Source: Corynespora cassiicola
Lineage: Eukaryota > Ascomycota > Dothideomycetes > Pleosporales > Corynesporascaceae
NCBI GenBank assembly: GCA_022059125.1
Contig: JAEUWY010000001.1
Coordinates: forward strand, 5,208,001-5,272,000
Direction of reading: 5' to 3'
DNA: 64,000 bases
Shown here: positions 1 to 13,610 of the stretch, in pieces
Layout of the letters: the number at the start of each line of letters is the position of its first letter
How positions within the stretch are numbered: the stretch's first letter is position 1
Notes under the pieces: model-generated
What the model was told of the DNA's origin: nothing
Databases searched by the model: none
The model's input: the letters and a program-made list of their open reading frames with translations, nothing else
Made by a program: the position numbers and the translations under genes

Positions 1-484
1 CGAGGCTGTTTTCCTGTGTGGGCTCTTTGGAGTTTATGATAGGATATAGGTTCTCATCATCGTCGTCCTTGTTTTGGTCCTTATTTTGGTCCTTATTTTG
101 GTCCTGGTTTTCGGCCATGTTTTCGGCCATGTCGCTTGTCATATTGTTGTCGACCTGGGCCTCGTCGCCCTCGTCCCCATCTTCGTCTTCGTCTTCGTCT
201 TCATCTTCGTCGTCGCCCTTGTCCCTGTTCCTGTCCTTGTCCTTGTCCTTGTCCTTATCCTTGTCCTTGTCTTTATCTTTATCTTTGCTGCTGTCGTTGT
301 CGCCGTCGTCGTCGCGACGCCTGGGGATAGGAACGCGGTGGATGGGCATCGATAGCGACTTGGCGGAGGGTGATCGTTGGGATTTCCCGGTACTGCCGCC
401 GAGCCATTTTGAACTCTCAATGGCGTAGGAGGAGCGCGCCGAGTTTGAGTTCCCGCTACTCTTGCCCACACCCTGTGGGTTCAT
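1..484 (-). CDS. Lys/Asp-repeat hypothetical protein, 5' part (runs off left edge)
   Basis: An open frame begins with ATG at 484 and stays open to base 1, so the C-terminus lies outside the window. The product starts MNPQGVGKSSGNSN, has a Ser-rich basic segment (IHRVPIPRRR), then about nine Lys-Asp dipeptides, a run of Glu-Asp dipeptides, and a third repeat of Asp-Gln-Asn-Lys units. The whole visible part is predicted to be disordered and highly charged. No domain is recognised. The coding repeats coincide with a simple-sequence DNA tract at 178-285, which also produces long open frames on the other strand; I prefer this frame because its non-repetitive N-terminus reads sensibly. It could be a charged nuclear protein, but that is a guess. 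Confidence 0.5.
   Translation of the reverse strand, partial: MNPQGVGKSSGNSNSARSSYAIESSKWLGGSTGKSQRSPSAKSLSMPIHRVPIPRRRDDDGDNDSSKDKDKDKDKDKDKDKDKDRNRDKGDDEDEDEDEDEDGDEGDEAQVDNNMTSDMAENMAENQDQNKDQNKDQNKDDDDENLYPIINSKEPTQENSL
178..285. repeat. CTTCGT/CCTTGT hexanucleotide-like microsatellite
   Basis: Tandem six-base units (cttcgt, then ccttgt) with few interruptions. Read on the minus strand they encode the Glu-Asp and Lys-Asp dipeptide runs of the edge gene. Six-base units keep the reading frame when copy number changes. Confidence 0.85.
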
Positions 485-1365
485 AAAGTACAGCCCCGAA
501 ACTGCAGGGGCTATCGCACACGCGACGGTCCATGTGGAAAGAGAAATGTGCATTATATTAGCTGTAGAGAGCGTGACTGTTTTCGATGTTGTGTGCGGAT
601 GCGAATGCGCGTCGGTGTTGGTGAGTAACCAAGTGTCAATCAGCCAAGTGCAGTCAATGAAGACGACCAGGCTAAAACGCAAGTGTCTATGCAGAAGAGC
701 AAAGAGTGAAAATGAAGAGGTCACGCCGCAAATGTCCAACGGCTCGGCGGTGGAGGCGGAGCTGTAGTGCAAAGTCGCGACGTCTCGAGCGTCAGCAGCG
801 AGGATTTGAAGTCCGGAGCTTGGTACGACCTGAGCCTCAGGTGCCGGGGTGTGCTTATGCTGCTAAATCGGGAGCCTTTGCCGCAATGAATGTGTTGAGT
901 AAGGAACGAGATGAAGACACGCTCAAGCAATCCTGGGACGACGGGAGGGAGGAGATGTTTATTTAAAAAGTCATTTTTGCCGCTGCACGGCGCATTCCTG
1001 AGGAGCACGTTGAGCGCTGATGGGAGCATGGCTTCGATGTTCGGCGGGGCATGCTGATCCCCGACCCCTGAGGACCAAGACCTGGGTACATTTATGAAAC
1101 AGCCATCTTTTGCCGCTCACCAATTGATCCCGGAGGACGTTATCTCATGCGGAATTTTGTGCCCGTTCCGGGCGACTATTGAACGCAAAAAGCAAGTGGT
1201 CGTAAGTATGTGGATGCCATTATTGATTAGTGCAGTATGCTCGCTGGCCAACTATACGTCGTCTCTTAAGACCCACGATGATCCAAAGTGGATCCGCCTG
1301 TATGGTTCGACACCGAGCGATGCCGACTTGACAGTGGTTCCACGAAACCTACAGCACGGTGTACG
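485..1365. other. Intergenic, no gene seen
   Basis: This 881-base stretch holds the 5' flank of the Lys/Asp-repeat gene and the 3' flank of CCZ1. Short open frames exist on both strands, but none has a recognisable protein or a plausible splice structure. Confidence 0.5.
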
Positions 1366-3926
1366 TCATCTATTGAGGCTCAAAAGACCTTCGACATATC
1401 TCCTGGCGTCGATGCCGATTCCTTCGGCGAGACCTCTTGGTCCCCATCCAGCTGCTGCCCCGCCCATCTTCTCCTGCGTGGAAGGTCCACCGAGCCGCCA
1501 CATTCCGCTGCCGAGCCTGCCTCCTGTACTCTTGGTAGAAGTAGTAATACCATCACGTGCGCGCCGAATGAGGAACGCTTCACGAAGCTCGTCTGTGTTA
1601 AACCCTTCGGATTCATCCTCTGCGTTTTGAGACGATTCCACCTGAGATGGTGGCAGCCTCATCCAAACAACCCACCAACCGCGGCTCGTTTTACATGTTC
1701 GCTCAATTTCGGTCAAGGTACGGCGCGTACCTGCCACGGTGGCCAGGATCTGGGAGTGAACGTTAAGGGCTTCAACCCGGCTCCAGCCTGATAAGTTTGT
1801 GGTACTGCTCAGTCCTTCTGCTATGAGCGACCCGGGATCAGGGATACAGGGAATGCTGGAATGGACTGTCAGTGTCCGGGGATCGTAGACCAAGTCATAA
1901 ATTGGCTGCTCATTCGGTCCAGATCCGATAGTAGATGATGTTGTAGTGTATGGATGCGATGCCGCCGAAATGCGCAAGGCAACCTTATCCGGCGACGTGC
2001 TGTTGCTGAGCGGCCTGTGCAAAGGGAAGAAGTATGTGTGTAGGTCACGGTAGAACGAAGCTAGCGTGAGGGATTCGGTTCGGTGGTGGAACATAAATGT
2101 ATAGATGAATGGACGATGCTGTGATGGTTCTTAGCTCGATATGCCATTTCAAGAAAAAGAAAACTCTTGACTCACCACATAAACAATAGGCCGTAGTCGG
2201 GCTAGCCTGCGTTTCGTCAATGGGTTGAAACTGAACTGCCTTTCCATCTTAGGTGTTCCATCAGGGGTCAGGAGCGGGTCTTCGTTCTCAAGCTCAACAT
2301 GTACGTTTCGGAGTAAGATTCGATTACCCTCGTGGTCTTCATCATCCATGTCCTCGGGGCCTAGATCTCCTTTGAGCCCGATAATGAAGTATCCCGAGTT
2401 TTCCGCTCGGATCTGTGCCTTCAATTTTTCTTCAGTCTCGTCCACATCAGGTGCAGGGTCAATGTAGCGCATAGAAGCCTCTTGGGATGTCTCCTTTGCT
2501 GCTGCCTCTTGAGGCTGCATCTCAGGAGTGGGTTGCTGTGATTTACCACCCCATGCTGTGCCATAGCCTAGAGTGAGATACTTCATCCACGTGTCTGTAT
2601 CCCCAAGCGATGCATAAATGGGCTCGGCTTTCGGCACATTGGCTTGGTTCTTGTCCGCGGAGTCCACTGCGTTAGAGGCTTTGTCCAGCGACGTCTCTAC
2701 AGCTTTCACAATGGGGGGCGGAATGCCTGGAGGCAACGGCGCGTCCCGAGGTGCAAGCTGTGGTGGAGGCCGCGAGTCAGACTCAGAAGGGCCTGACCTC
2801 GTCTCTGAATGTCGGTCTGACGTTGGCTTTGGGTTCCTTTTTCGCCGTTTCCGCCTATCAGGAGCAGTTGGGTTGTCCCGCACGCCGTATGCATAGTCGC
2901 CAAACATGTAAATGGATTCGACCCATTGAGCCACATCACGGAGGGACTGCCGGCTCAGAGCGCCGACCCCAGAGAAGACAACGCCATCCGACGAATTGAC
3001 GCCCCTTCCGTTCCCCACCCAGGGTTCCATATCAGACACGTCGTCTGGCAGTTTCACGTTCGCGGCCGACTTTGGGTGCTGCAGAGACGACGGCTCGCCA
3101 AACCTCGAGACCATTATGTCCACTAGACCCTCTGTCCGGCGGGCATAGTCCTCCAGGACTTCGCGCTCGCCACTGCCCCATTCTTCTTCACCCACACCCA
3201 TACCCAATTCGCCCCCTGCAGCAAGCTTCAGTCCCCCAAAGATATCCACAGCGGGGCTGCCGTGGAGTAGGACATCCCACGTGCTGGCAAACTTGGACCA
3301 GTATTTATCGACCACGCTGCAGAACTTGGGCCGTTCCAACCGTGTGAAGAGGTCTCCGAGGGTGGAGCCGTGGTGCAGGAGGAAAATGGAATAGGCGCGG
3401 AGGAGCTGCTGGAGGAGCAGGGCCGGAGGGCTAACTTCTCGCGAAGAATACTCTATGGCTGGCTCCGCAGGGTCTGGACCTCCGCCATTTTGCTTGGATG
3501 TGACATGCGCAGCCGGGAGCTGGGTAAGGTCGATGGAGGCGAGTATCCACCACCCTGCCTCCAGCTCTCGCAGCACTATGCGCGACTTGTCTGTTTCTAC
3601 CGAGTCGACGTCCTCGCCGTTTGAGAAGCTCCTGCTAGACATTAGTTTCGCGTGCCCCTGAGGAGCACAGCTGTAGCGTACCGCGCGAATCCCACCATGC
3701 CTTGGGCTAAGCCAACCTGGCGGAGCTTCTCATTCTCCTGCTCGCGCAGATCGCGCTCGGCCTGCACATTTCGGCCGTCGATCTTGGAGCGTTGTCTTGC
3801 CGCTCTGGAGTAGTAGAAGACGATCTGGTCGTGGAAGGTCTCGTCGGTGTCGCCTAGGGCGGGGTTGTATATGGCCAGGAAGGACAGCTGTGCGGGCACA
3901 ACTTTGGGTATTGTTGTGGATGACAT
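1366..3926 (-). CDS. CCZ1: Vacuolar fusion protein CCZ1
   Basis: With Mon1, Ccz1 forms the guanine-nucleotide exchange factor that activates Ypt7/Rab7 on late endosomes, vacuoles and autophagosomes. Model: exons 3926-3682, 3634-2176 and 2118-1366 (818 residues). The N-terminus has the family opening (VVPAQLSFLAIYNPALG) and TDETFHDQIVFYYS of the first longin domain, followed after intron 1 by the SRIVLRELEAGWWILASIDL segment. The middle is a low-complexity Pro/Ser/Arg-rich linker (about residues 330-470). After intron 2 the C-terminal part resumes with HRPFIYTFMFHHRTESLTL, another conserved block. The acceptor of intron 1 is ambiguous by one codon (3634 or 3631). It is divergent from the formyltransferase gene, 386 bp away. 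Identification rests on recognised family segments at both ends and is firm. Confidence 0.88.
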
Positions 3927-4312
3927 TCGGGCTCGGAGGGGGTTAAGGCGTCGTTCGTAGAGTCGTGGATCGGAATGAAGAATGCATAGGTAGTATTGTG
4001 GGAGGTGAGCAACGGAATAATTGCGTCACTCGCGGGCTTGCGGAGAACCCCCGGGGGTGAGGCAGGATGTTTGTCCTCGAGGCGGCGACTGGCGGCTGGC
4101 AACTGGCGCGGCAGCGAGGTCGCGTGGTGGTATTTATCTGTTTAGCATGGCTTTCTGGAGTCCAGTCCCGATTGCCAGCGCGAATGCGCATGGGCAAGGA
4201 TGCTGCCCGGTTACCCATGCCTTTCGATCGCTGCCAAGTCCAGATCGCAGATCGCACTGGAGGCTTTATCGCAACTTTCCCACTTCTGCTGCCATCGCAT
4301 TTCGAAAGCGGC
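3927..4312. promoter_or_regulatory. Divergent promoter region, CCZ1 / FMT1
   Basis: The two start codons face away from each other across 386 bp, so both promoters must lie here. An ATG at 4067 is in frame with FMT1, but that extension is not mitochondrial-leader-like; I treat it as untranslated or upstream sequence. Confidence 0.5.
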
Positions 4313-5416
4313 ATGACCATGCTGTGGAGGCTTCGCGCCCCTGTCCGCTCCCTCGCCATCCGCAGCTGCCGCAGGTACAGCTCCACCTGGATCGCCGATC
4401 CACTGAGGATATTGTTCTGCGGCTCAGACGAGTTCAGCATCGCCTCGCTACGGGCCTTGACGCGCGCGCAGGGCACCAAGCCCAACCTCATCCAGTCCAT
4501 CGACGTCGTCCACCGCCCAGGCAAACCAACGGGCCGAGGCTTAAAGAAGATACGAGAAGGTAATCTCGCGCCTCACTTGTCCATAGACGCGTCGGCTCAT
4601 TTGTACATAGTGCCCATTAAACACGTCGCCCGCGAAGAGCTCCAGCTGCCCACGCACGAGATCGACACCTTCACAGGATGGACCCCCCCGATTCCCTTTG
4701 ACGTTATAATCGCCGTCTCATTTGGCCTCTTCGTGCCGCCGCGCATTCTGAATCTCGCAAAGTATGGCGGCCTCAACGTGCATCCGTCCCTCCTCCCAGA
4801 CCTTTACGGCCCCGCCCCTATACACCAGACTATATTAAAAGGACGTAAGACCACTGGAGTCACAGTGCAGACTCTGGACCCGCGTACTTTTGACAGAGGA
4901 GTAATATTGGCCCAAACACCAGCCCCGGGCCTGCGTGTCGATGAGACGTTCACATATGCAAGGCTGGCTGAGGAGCTCAGCACAGAGGGTGAAAGACTAC
5001 TCGTAGAAGTGCTTGAATCAGGGAAATTTGTACCCCCGCTCAAAAATGTAGGATGGTACGCTGAATCGGGCGGGCCTGTGGGCCATGCGGAGAAGCTCAC
5101 ACCGGAGCATCGGCGCCTTGATTTCGATTCCGCCGAGAAAGTGGACTACAGCATGATCATGCGGGCTGTTGGGCAGTCATGGGGTATCCTGCCTAATGGT
5201 GCTAGGCTCATCATTTCACAGTTAAAAGACTGTATGGTGCAAGATAACACTAATCGTAAACCAGGCTTGTTCGTTGACGAAGAACAACTGGCGATCAAGA
5301 CTTTGGACAACCAGATACTTCACATCGAAAAATGCACCTATGAGGGTGGAAAGCGAGATATGGGACATGCAGCGGCGATTCGCGCTCTCGGCGAGGCACA
5401 CATGTCTGAGATCTAG
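4313..5416 (+). CDS. FMT1: Mitochondrial methionyl-tRNA formyltransferase
   Basis: Transfers a formyl group from 10-formyl-tetrahydrofolate to initiator Met-tRNA in mitochondria. Exons 4313-4559 and 4611-5416 give 350 residues; starting at 4319 removes two. The N-terminus (MLWRLRAPVRSLAIRSCRR) is an Arg-rich, acid-free targeting sequence, which is why I reject the in-frame ATG at 4067. The formyltransferase fold follows: LRILFCGSDEFSIASL, the HRPGKPTGRGLKK loop, FDVIIAVSFGLFVPP and the signature NVHPSLLPDLYGPAPI. The C-terminal domain includes AEKLTPEHRRLDF. The proposed 51-base intron (4560-4610) contains no stop and is a multiple of three, so unspliced RNA would encode 17 extra residues between KKIRE and VPIKHV; removing it restores the family spacing. 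Confidence 0.88.
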   Translation: MTMLWRLRAPVRSLAIRSCRRYSSTWIADPLRILFCGSDEFSIASLRALTRAQGTKPNLIQSIDVVHRPGKPTGRGLKKIREGNLAPHLSIDASAHLYIVPIKHVAREELQLPTHEIDTFTGWTPPIPFDVIIAVSFGLFVPPRILNLAKYGGLNVHPSLLPDLYGPAPIHQTILKGRKTTGVTVQTLDPRTFDRGVILAQTPAPGLRVDETFTYARLAEELSTEGERLLVEVLESGKFVPPLKNVGWYAESGGPVGHAEKLTPEHRRLDFDSAEKVDYSMIMRAVGQSWGILPNGARLIISQLKDCMVQDNTNRKPGLFVDEEQLAIKTLDNQILHIEKCTYEGGKRDMGHAAAIRALGEAHMSEI

Positions 5417-5556
5417 CCCACTAAAAATAATATAGGGCCCGCCCACTTTGTATAGACTAATATGTATATCAAGGCCTCGCCGCTGTAACATTTCAAGATA
5501 CCATGGATCCAGAATTATACTGCAGCAGGTTGTCCCAATTCCTGCCGTCAGCAGCT

Positions 5557-6305
5557 TTACCTGTCATATTCCTCCCACCGACGTATCGCACTCTCCAGAC
5601 CCATCGTCCTCACCTCTCGGAACCTCCGCATCACCCTCCAAAGAAACTCTTTGGGCACAGCTTCAACATCCTCTGGTGATTCTTCGACCTCATCCCGGTC
5701 CGGCCACGTCTCGACCTGGCTGTCCACCAGCAGCGTCAATAACGGATCGTCACTCGGCAGCTTCTCCCATGCGCGCTTTACATCGCGATACCACGGCGAC
5801 GTCTCCGTATAGTACCCATGTGCTTCTTTGAGGACATGCTGCTTAAAACCCTTGCACCCGTAGTCATGAGCAAAGATGTAAAAATCCAAGATGCGGGCTT
5901 GCCGCCTATAGGGCGTACCTGACAACGAGGCAGTTCTGGGACTTGGATAGTATAAGTCCCAATCTTCCCAGCGAGCGAGGCGTTGGCTGAACATCGAATG
6001 CTTGAATGCTGTAAAAGTGCCGGAGTCGACTTCTGGGAGGGTGATGACGGGGTAGTATTTCCGCGAGGAATTGTAGGGGCTGTTGAACTTTTCGAAGAAA
6101 AAGGTCGAATTGCTTATCAATTGAGAGGCGAATAGGCAATATTTCTTGAGCTCGGGGCCGGCATAGACGACTGCATCTGTGGGATAGAGACTAGAAAATC
6201 AGCATCTTAGCCGTAGGGAAATGTGGAGGCAGAAGGCATACGGCAAAGGCTTGGATGGCCGTTGAGAGTTGGTATCAGGGCCCCTGTCGGTTGATCTAAA
6301 GTCAT
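5557..6305 (-). CDS. BTB/POZ-domain protein
   Basis: Exons 6305-6242 and 6176-5557 give 227 residues. The first exon (MTLDQPTGALIPTLNGHPSL) is my reconstruction: it splices in frame onto the segment AVVYAGPELKKYCLFASQLI, which with SNSTFFFEKF and ITLPEVDSGTFTAF forms a BTB core (about residues 20-105). In fungi such proteins are a large, fast-evolving family; BTB domains mediate dimerisation and often bind Cullin-3. No kelch, MATH or zinc-finger partner domain is present. The C-terminal half is acidic (EVEESPEDVEAV). The BTB call is fairly sure, the first exon less so, and no specific function can be given. It is convergent with FMT1, 140 bp away. Confidence 0.68.
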
Positions 6306-7745
6306 CACTTGGGACATAGGTCGTAGTGTTCAAACAGGCCCCTGGGTCAGAGCTGAAGCGTCTATGGGGGAGCATATCGATAGAGAGCAACTCTAAACTG
6401 ATTACCTAGGTGCGCTCGGGTAGGTCGAGTAGGTAGATTATTGATATACACCACTGGAATATCTGACGGTGTGCTCTCCCTGCGTTTGCAAGATAGTGAA
6501 ATGAGTGGATAGTAGTGTAAGACTCGAGTAGGGTTCACGCTCGTTATACACATATTGAGCCAGGCTGAAAGGTGAATCCACTCGCCCTATACATGAATTA
6601 ACTACCTTTCACAGTTATACGGCCATAAGAACGACTTCGCAAGCTGTTCTAGGCAGCTGATTTGTCTGGCGTTCTCATGGCCTGGTTCGCCGAAAGAATG
6701 GTTGCACCAAGCTAGCACTCCCCTGAAACATTCGCTTGCAAGTATGGTTAAGGCAACACTGTTGGAAAAGAATGGAAACGCCATCGTGACCTTTTCAAAC
6801 CGGTGAACTTCTGGGGTCAGCCGGCTGGTTTCCGAAGGGGAGATATAGACTGATTCCTAAACCTCGGTTCTGGCATCTCCCGCAGGCAGGCAACTTTGTG
6901 CTGAAAGTTATTCACCTTACACGGATCACTCCAGCCCTGCATTTGCCCGTGGCTGATCCGGCCTCGACTGAAGAATGACTTCGCGATGCATGCAACACGC
7001 TATCCTTTCTTCTTGGACAAGACAGTAGCATTCATGGTGATGCATCCAACTGGATGTGAGATGCTGAGGAATGCCGATTAAATCAGCAGCGGACAGCTCG
7101 AGGCCGCGGTCGCGTCGACGGGCGCAGGACATGGTAGCAAATCCGCACATCGACATGAGGCGAGCTTGAATACATGGCACGTAGAACAGAGTGGACCGCC
7201 ACGAATGTGATCAAGGTGTATGCTATGCTAATGGATGTGACCTCTGCTGATTCCCAATCTATCAGGATACTCGGAACGAGTTTTCCAGATCGGGCGCCCA
7301 GCCATGGGCCTGGTCTCCTCTACGCACAGCGCGAAAACAGGCTCGTCACTTAAGAGACCGAGTCTGCCGTAAGTAGTGTTTGTAAAGCTGGCGGTGGTTG
7401 AAGGAGTTGGGAGCGGGCGCGAAAAGAATTTAAAGTCGGCGGAGCTTGGATTGCACTAGCCCTGTTGGTCGCTAGCCCGCCGTAACTCCAATCTGGCCGC
7501 ATGGGCTCTCCGTCACCCCAACCCACCAGCTCGATATTGGGAACGTAGCAGGTTCGCTTTTGCTGCAGCCTGGAACCGATTCTAGGGGCCGCAGACCTAT
7601 TTATCGCTCCTCCCTCCTCGCCCTCGCCGCATCTCCAGATCCCACCCGGTCTCCGCCTTCCCCCGCCAAATCCAATTGTGGGCGCCGCCTCGGTCCCACC
7701 GCGAACTTCACACGCCAGACAGCTCGCCCACAACCACCATCCAAC
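6306..7745. other. Intergenic between BTB gene and SEC23, no gene seen
   Basis: This 1,440-base stretch must contain the promoters of the BTB gene (minus strand) and SEC23 (plus strand). Only short frames without recognisable proteins are present. The palindrome ACCTAGGT occurs at 6404-6411. The last 200 bases before SEC23 are pyrimidine-rich, as is usual near fungal transcription starts. Confidence 0.5.
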
Positions 7746-10423
<2,678 letters not shown>

Positions 10424-10843
10424 GCTGAGCTATTGGGAAAAGTAGAGTGGTGTAGGGGAACATAGGTGGTATATTGACTGCTTCCTTTAGCATCGGCGCT
10501 GGATTGTGTGGAGCTTGGACGAGTAATGGCCGATACGGCCAGGGCTAGAGAAGGACCCATTTCATGATTACCTGACTTGACGCTAGGTGCAGAGCCATTG
10601 TGAAATTAGCTAAGACACTTTTCATTATTTCAGACTTTCTCGAAACGCTATTGTGTTCCCCTTGGAGTGTTGCATGCACAGATTCGAATGAACAAGAAGA
10701 CTGTTGTAGCGTGTATATTGAAGAAAGTGGTTATCATTTCTGGTATATCCTAAAATCGCGGCGGAAATCTATTATTCATACAATCCAAACCTATGACACG
10801 GTGTGGTCATACATCTAGTCTTACATCAGCCCTTACATCTGGT
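10424..10843. other. Convergent 3' flanks of SEC23 and CYC3
   Basis: This 420-base stretch between two stop codons of opposite strands should hold both 3' untranslated regions. A plus-strand open frame of 72 codons here has no recognisable protein. Confidence 0.5.
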
Positions 10844-11696
10844 TTATAAGCCAACGAAGCGCATTGCCCTGGTCTTTACACCTTCCCAGCTGTTCAATTT
10901 GGGCCTGACATCAAGGTAGAAGTTGAGCTCCTTGCCCGCTCTCCTCTCGTCCTTGCCCGAGTAAAAGTCAATAACGTATTCGACCTTTGTGCCGCATCTA
11001 TCGACGACCCAGTCATGTCGATCGAAAGGCGGCTGGTAGCCAATCAGCGTATTAAATCGGGCACGAGGTGTGAGTTTTGAGGAAAGACCGGAGAAGGATT
11101 CCAGGCGTGGGCCGCCGCAGCTATAAAAACCATCAAATTAGTACATGTGCAGCAGAGAGAGAGGGAACCGGTAGGAGAGAAACCTACGCATCAGCGCCTC
11201 GCCCCGCCTCCCACTTTTTGATCTCCATCCACGCGCGCTCGTTGACCGCATTGTGGATTGGAACAATAGTCTTCATATCCGTAGCCTCCGGGTCATAACT
11301 CTTGCGCTTCATGGCATTGAAGAACATTTGCTCGGAGGGATAGATCCAGTTCCCCGACTTCTTATCCGCGCCCGTCTCGCCCTCGTTATTGGCAGGATTC
11401 TTCGCATCGCTGGGTGTTGCGGTCTCCTCGGGAAGGGCCCGCGGTATTGACGAGACCTCTCTGTAGGTGCCGAGCGGTAGCCGCGAGAAGATGCCGCCCG
11501 AGGTGGGAGCGACGGAGGAGGGGCTCTGATCGAGCTGCGTCGAGTCACAGCCCTCAGATTGCAGCGGGGAGTGCGGTGAGGCGGGAGTCGTCGCTGCTGG
11601 GTTCGCGGCTTTGGCCTGCTTGAGCCAAGCCTCGCGCGTTTTGTGGTCGACGGGGCAAGCGGCTGCCGGATCTTCTTTGTTGTCTGAAGAAGCCAT
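10844..11696 (-). CDS. CYC3: Holocytochrome c synthase (cytochrome c heme lyase)
   Basis: Attaches heme to the CXXCH motif of apocytochrome c in the mitochondrial intermembrane space. Exons 11696-11188 and 11120-10844 give 261 residues. A heme-regulatory CPV motif lies near the N-terminus ([10 protein letters not shown]). [18 protein letters not shown] is the heme-binding domain start. [20 protein letters not shown] contains the conserved His that in human HCCS is the axial heme ligand. The intron splits the junction to [12 protein letters not shown], a family hallmark, and the protein continues through [14 protein letters not shown] to a C-terminal TRAMRFVGL. The 67-base intron has a TACTAAT branch site. 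Family members can serve cytochrome c, c1 or both; the substrate is not decided here. Confidence 0.94.
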
Positions 11697-12154
11697 ATTC
11701 GAGCGTGTGTTTCGTCGAATTCGCGGTAGTTACTCGTCTCCGGCTTGGGTTAATGGGGGCGCCCCGGATGCGGGTTGATGTCTTTAGCGGTATTGAAGTT
11801 CACGAAAAGTTGCGCTCGGGCCAGCATCGGGATTGGGACGCGTGTGATTGGTCCACGAGTGTTTGGAGGGGCGGCCGTCCCTTGTGGGATGGAAACACAA
11901 CAGGTGCTGCAGCACTCGCACGACCCGGAACGCACTAATAGTGCCGCAATCGAGGTATCAGTGAGGTCTGGGCTCGATGTTTCGCTGCTTCTCGACTTTT
12001 GAATAGCGAGCGCTGGCTCACGAATTGCTATTGAGCTAGTTCAATGAAAATGCACCGAGGGGACCCTGCATAAACAATATTCCCACTGCGCACCCCCGCC
12101 ATTCCTCCTTTCTCCTCAATCCACGCCTACAGCGCAGGAAACCATACGACCAAA
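11697..12154. promoter_or_regulatory. Divergent promoter region, CYC3 / MVD1
   Basis: This 458-base interval separates two start codons pointing away from each other. The part next to MVD1 (about 12085-12130) is pyrimidine-rich. I see no firm factor-binding site. Confidence 0.45.
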
Positions 12155-13351
12155 ATGTCTGAGATCCACAGAGCCAGTACTACCGCCCCGGTGAACATCG
12201 CCGTCATCAAATACTGGGGCAAGCGGGACCCCAAGCTTAATCTACCGACGAACTCATCCCTCAGTGTCACCCTTTCGCAAGACGACCTCCGCACCCACAC
12301 CACCGCTTCCTGCTCTCCCTCGTACCCGGCCGAGGACACGCTCCTGCTCAATGGCGCACCCCAAGACGTCTCCGGTGCCAGGACGCAGGCCTGCTTCCGC
12401 GAACTGAGGGCTCTCAGGAAGGGCCTCGAGGACGCCAACCCATCCCTCCCTAAACTGTCGACCTTCCCCCTGAAGATTGTCAGCGAGAACAACTTCCCGA
12501 CGGCCGCTGGTCTCGCTAGTAGCGCCGCCGGCTTCGCAGCTCTGGTCCGTGCTATCGCGAACTTGTACGAGCTCCCCTCGTCCCCCACCGACCTCTCCCG
12601 CATCGCCAGGCAAGGCTCCGGTTCTGCATGCCGAAGCTTGTTCGGCGGATACGTAGGCTGGGAGCAGGGTTCCCAGGCCGACGGCAGCGACAGCGTTGCT
12701 TTCCAGGTCGCTCCCGCCTCCCACTGGCCCAACATGCGCGCCGTGATCTTGGTCGTCAGCGCTGCGAAGAAGGGCGTCTCGTCCACGACCGGCATGCAGA
12801 CTACCGTCGCCACTTCGACCCTATTCGCGTCGCGTGCTAGCGAGACGGTACCCCGCCGCATGCAGGAGATGCAGACGGCGATCCAGAACAAGGACTTTGA
12901 GAGCTTTGGAAAGATCTCTATGATGGACAGTAACAGCTTCCATGCTACCTGCCTTGATACCTACCCGCCCATCTTCTACCTGAACGATGTCTCCAGGGCT
13001 GCTATCAAGGTGGTCGAGTCCATCAACGCAGCTGCAGGCAAGATCATAGCGGCATACACTTTCGATGCGGGGCCGAACGCTGTGGTTTACTACCTCGAGG
13101 AGAACGAGAAGGAGGTGGCTGGTGTATTCAAGGCTGCTTTGGGCGAAAAGGACGGCTGGGCTGGCAAGCGAGGCGAGGCCGTCCAGGCCAACTCCGTGGG
13201 TCTGGACAAGGTCATTGTCGACAACGCCGTTGCGGTTGGACTCTTGAACGACGGTGTGAGCAGGGTAATTTTGACTGGCGTGGGCGAGGGCCCCGTTAGG
13301 ACGGAGGAGAGCCTTATCAATGAGAAGGGCGAGCCGGTCTCCAAGGCTTGA
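12155..13351 (+). CDS. MVD1: Diphosphomevalonate decarboxylase
   Basis: Converts mevalonate diphosphate to isopentenyl diphosphate with ATP, the last step of the mevalonate pathway feeding ergosterol and prenyl groups (yeast ERG19). It is a single exon of 398 residues, the usual length. Motifs: the N-terminal APVNIAVIKYWGKRD, the GHMP-kinase phosphate loop FPTAAGLASSAAGFAAL (about residues 113-129), GSGSACRSLFGGYVGWEQG with the substrate-binding Ser/Arg, and TFDAGPNAVVY carrying the catalytic Asp. It is convergent with the syntaxin gene, 259 bp away. Confidence 0.97.
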   Translation: MSEIHRASTTAPVNIAVIKYWGKRDPKLNLPTNSSLSVTLSQDDLRTHTTASCSPSYPAEDTLLLNGAPQDVSGARTQACFRELRALRKGLEDANPSLPKLSTFPLKIVSENNFPTAAGLASSAAGFAALVRAIANLYELPSSPTDLSRIARQGSGSACRSLFGGYVGWEQGSQADGSDSVAFQVAPASHWPNMRAVILVVSAAKKGVSSTTGMQTTVATSTLFASRASETVPRRMQEMQTAIQNKDFESFGKISMMDSNSFHATCLDTYPPIFYLNDVSRAAIKVVESINAAAGKIIAAYTFDAGPNAVVYYLEENEKEVAGVFKAALGEKDGWAGKRGEAVQANSVGLDKVIVDNAVAVGLLNDGVSRVILTGVGEGPVRTEESLINEKGEPVSKA

Positions 13352-13610
13352 TGGGCGCATGATTAGGCAGTGATAGATACCCGGAAAAGTCCCAAAACAA
13401 GACACTGCAAAACACCCTCAGTAAGCAAATGACAATCGATTCAACATCTGCATTCAAGGAAAAGAGGTATCAAAATGAGAGTATCGGGCTAGTCCCTCAA
13501 TGCCCCGAACAAACGCCACGCGCCATGGTATGAAAGCCGCCTAGAGGGTACAATGCTCGTGAAAGTATACAAATCGTTTCAAGCTGGAAAGCTCACATAA
13601 AAGAAGACGC

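Noticed and set aside
18..428. 136-codon plus-strand frame at the left edge
   Set aside because: It reads the complementary strand of the hexanucleotide tract and gives poly-Ser/Leu; the minus-strand frame has a sensible non-repetitive N-terminus.
1309..1319. ggttcgacacc, resembling a tRNA B box
   Set aside because: No A box at the right distance and no cloverleaf in the flanks; it lies just past the CCZ1 stop.
12127..12891. 254-codon frame antisense to MVD1
   Set aside because: A shadow of the highly biased MVD1 codons; the plus strand is clearly the real gene.
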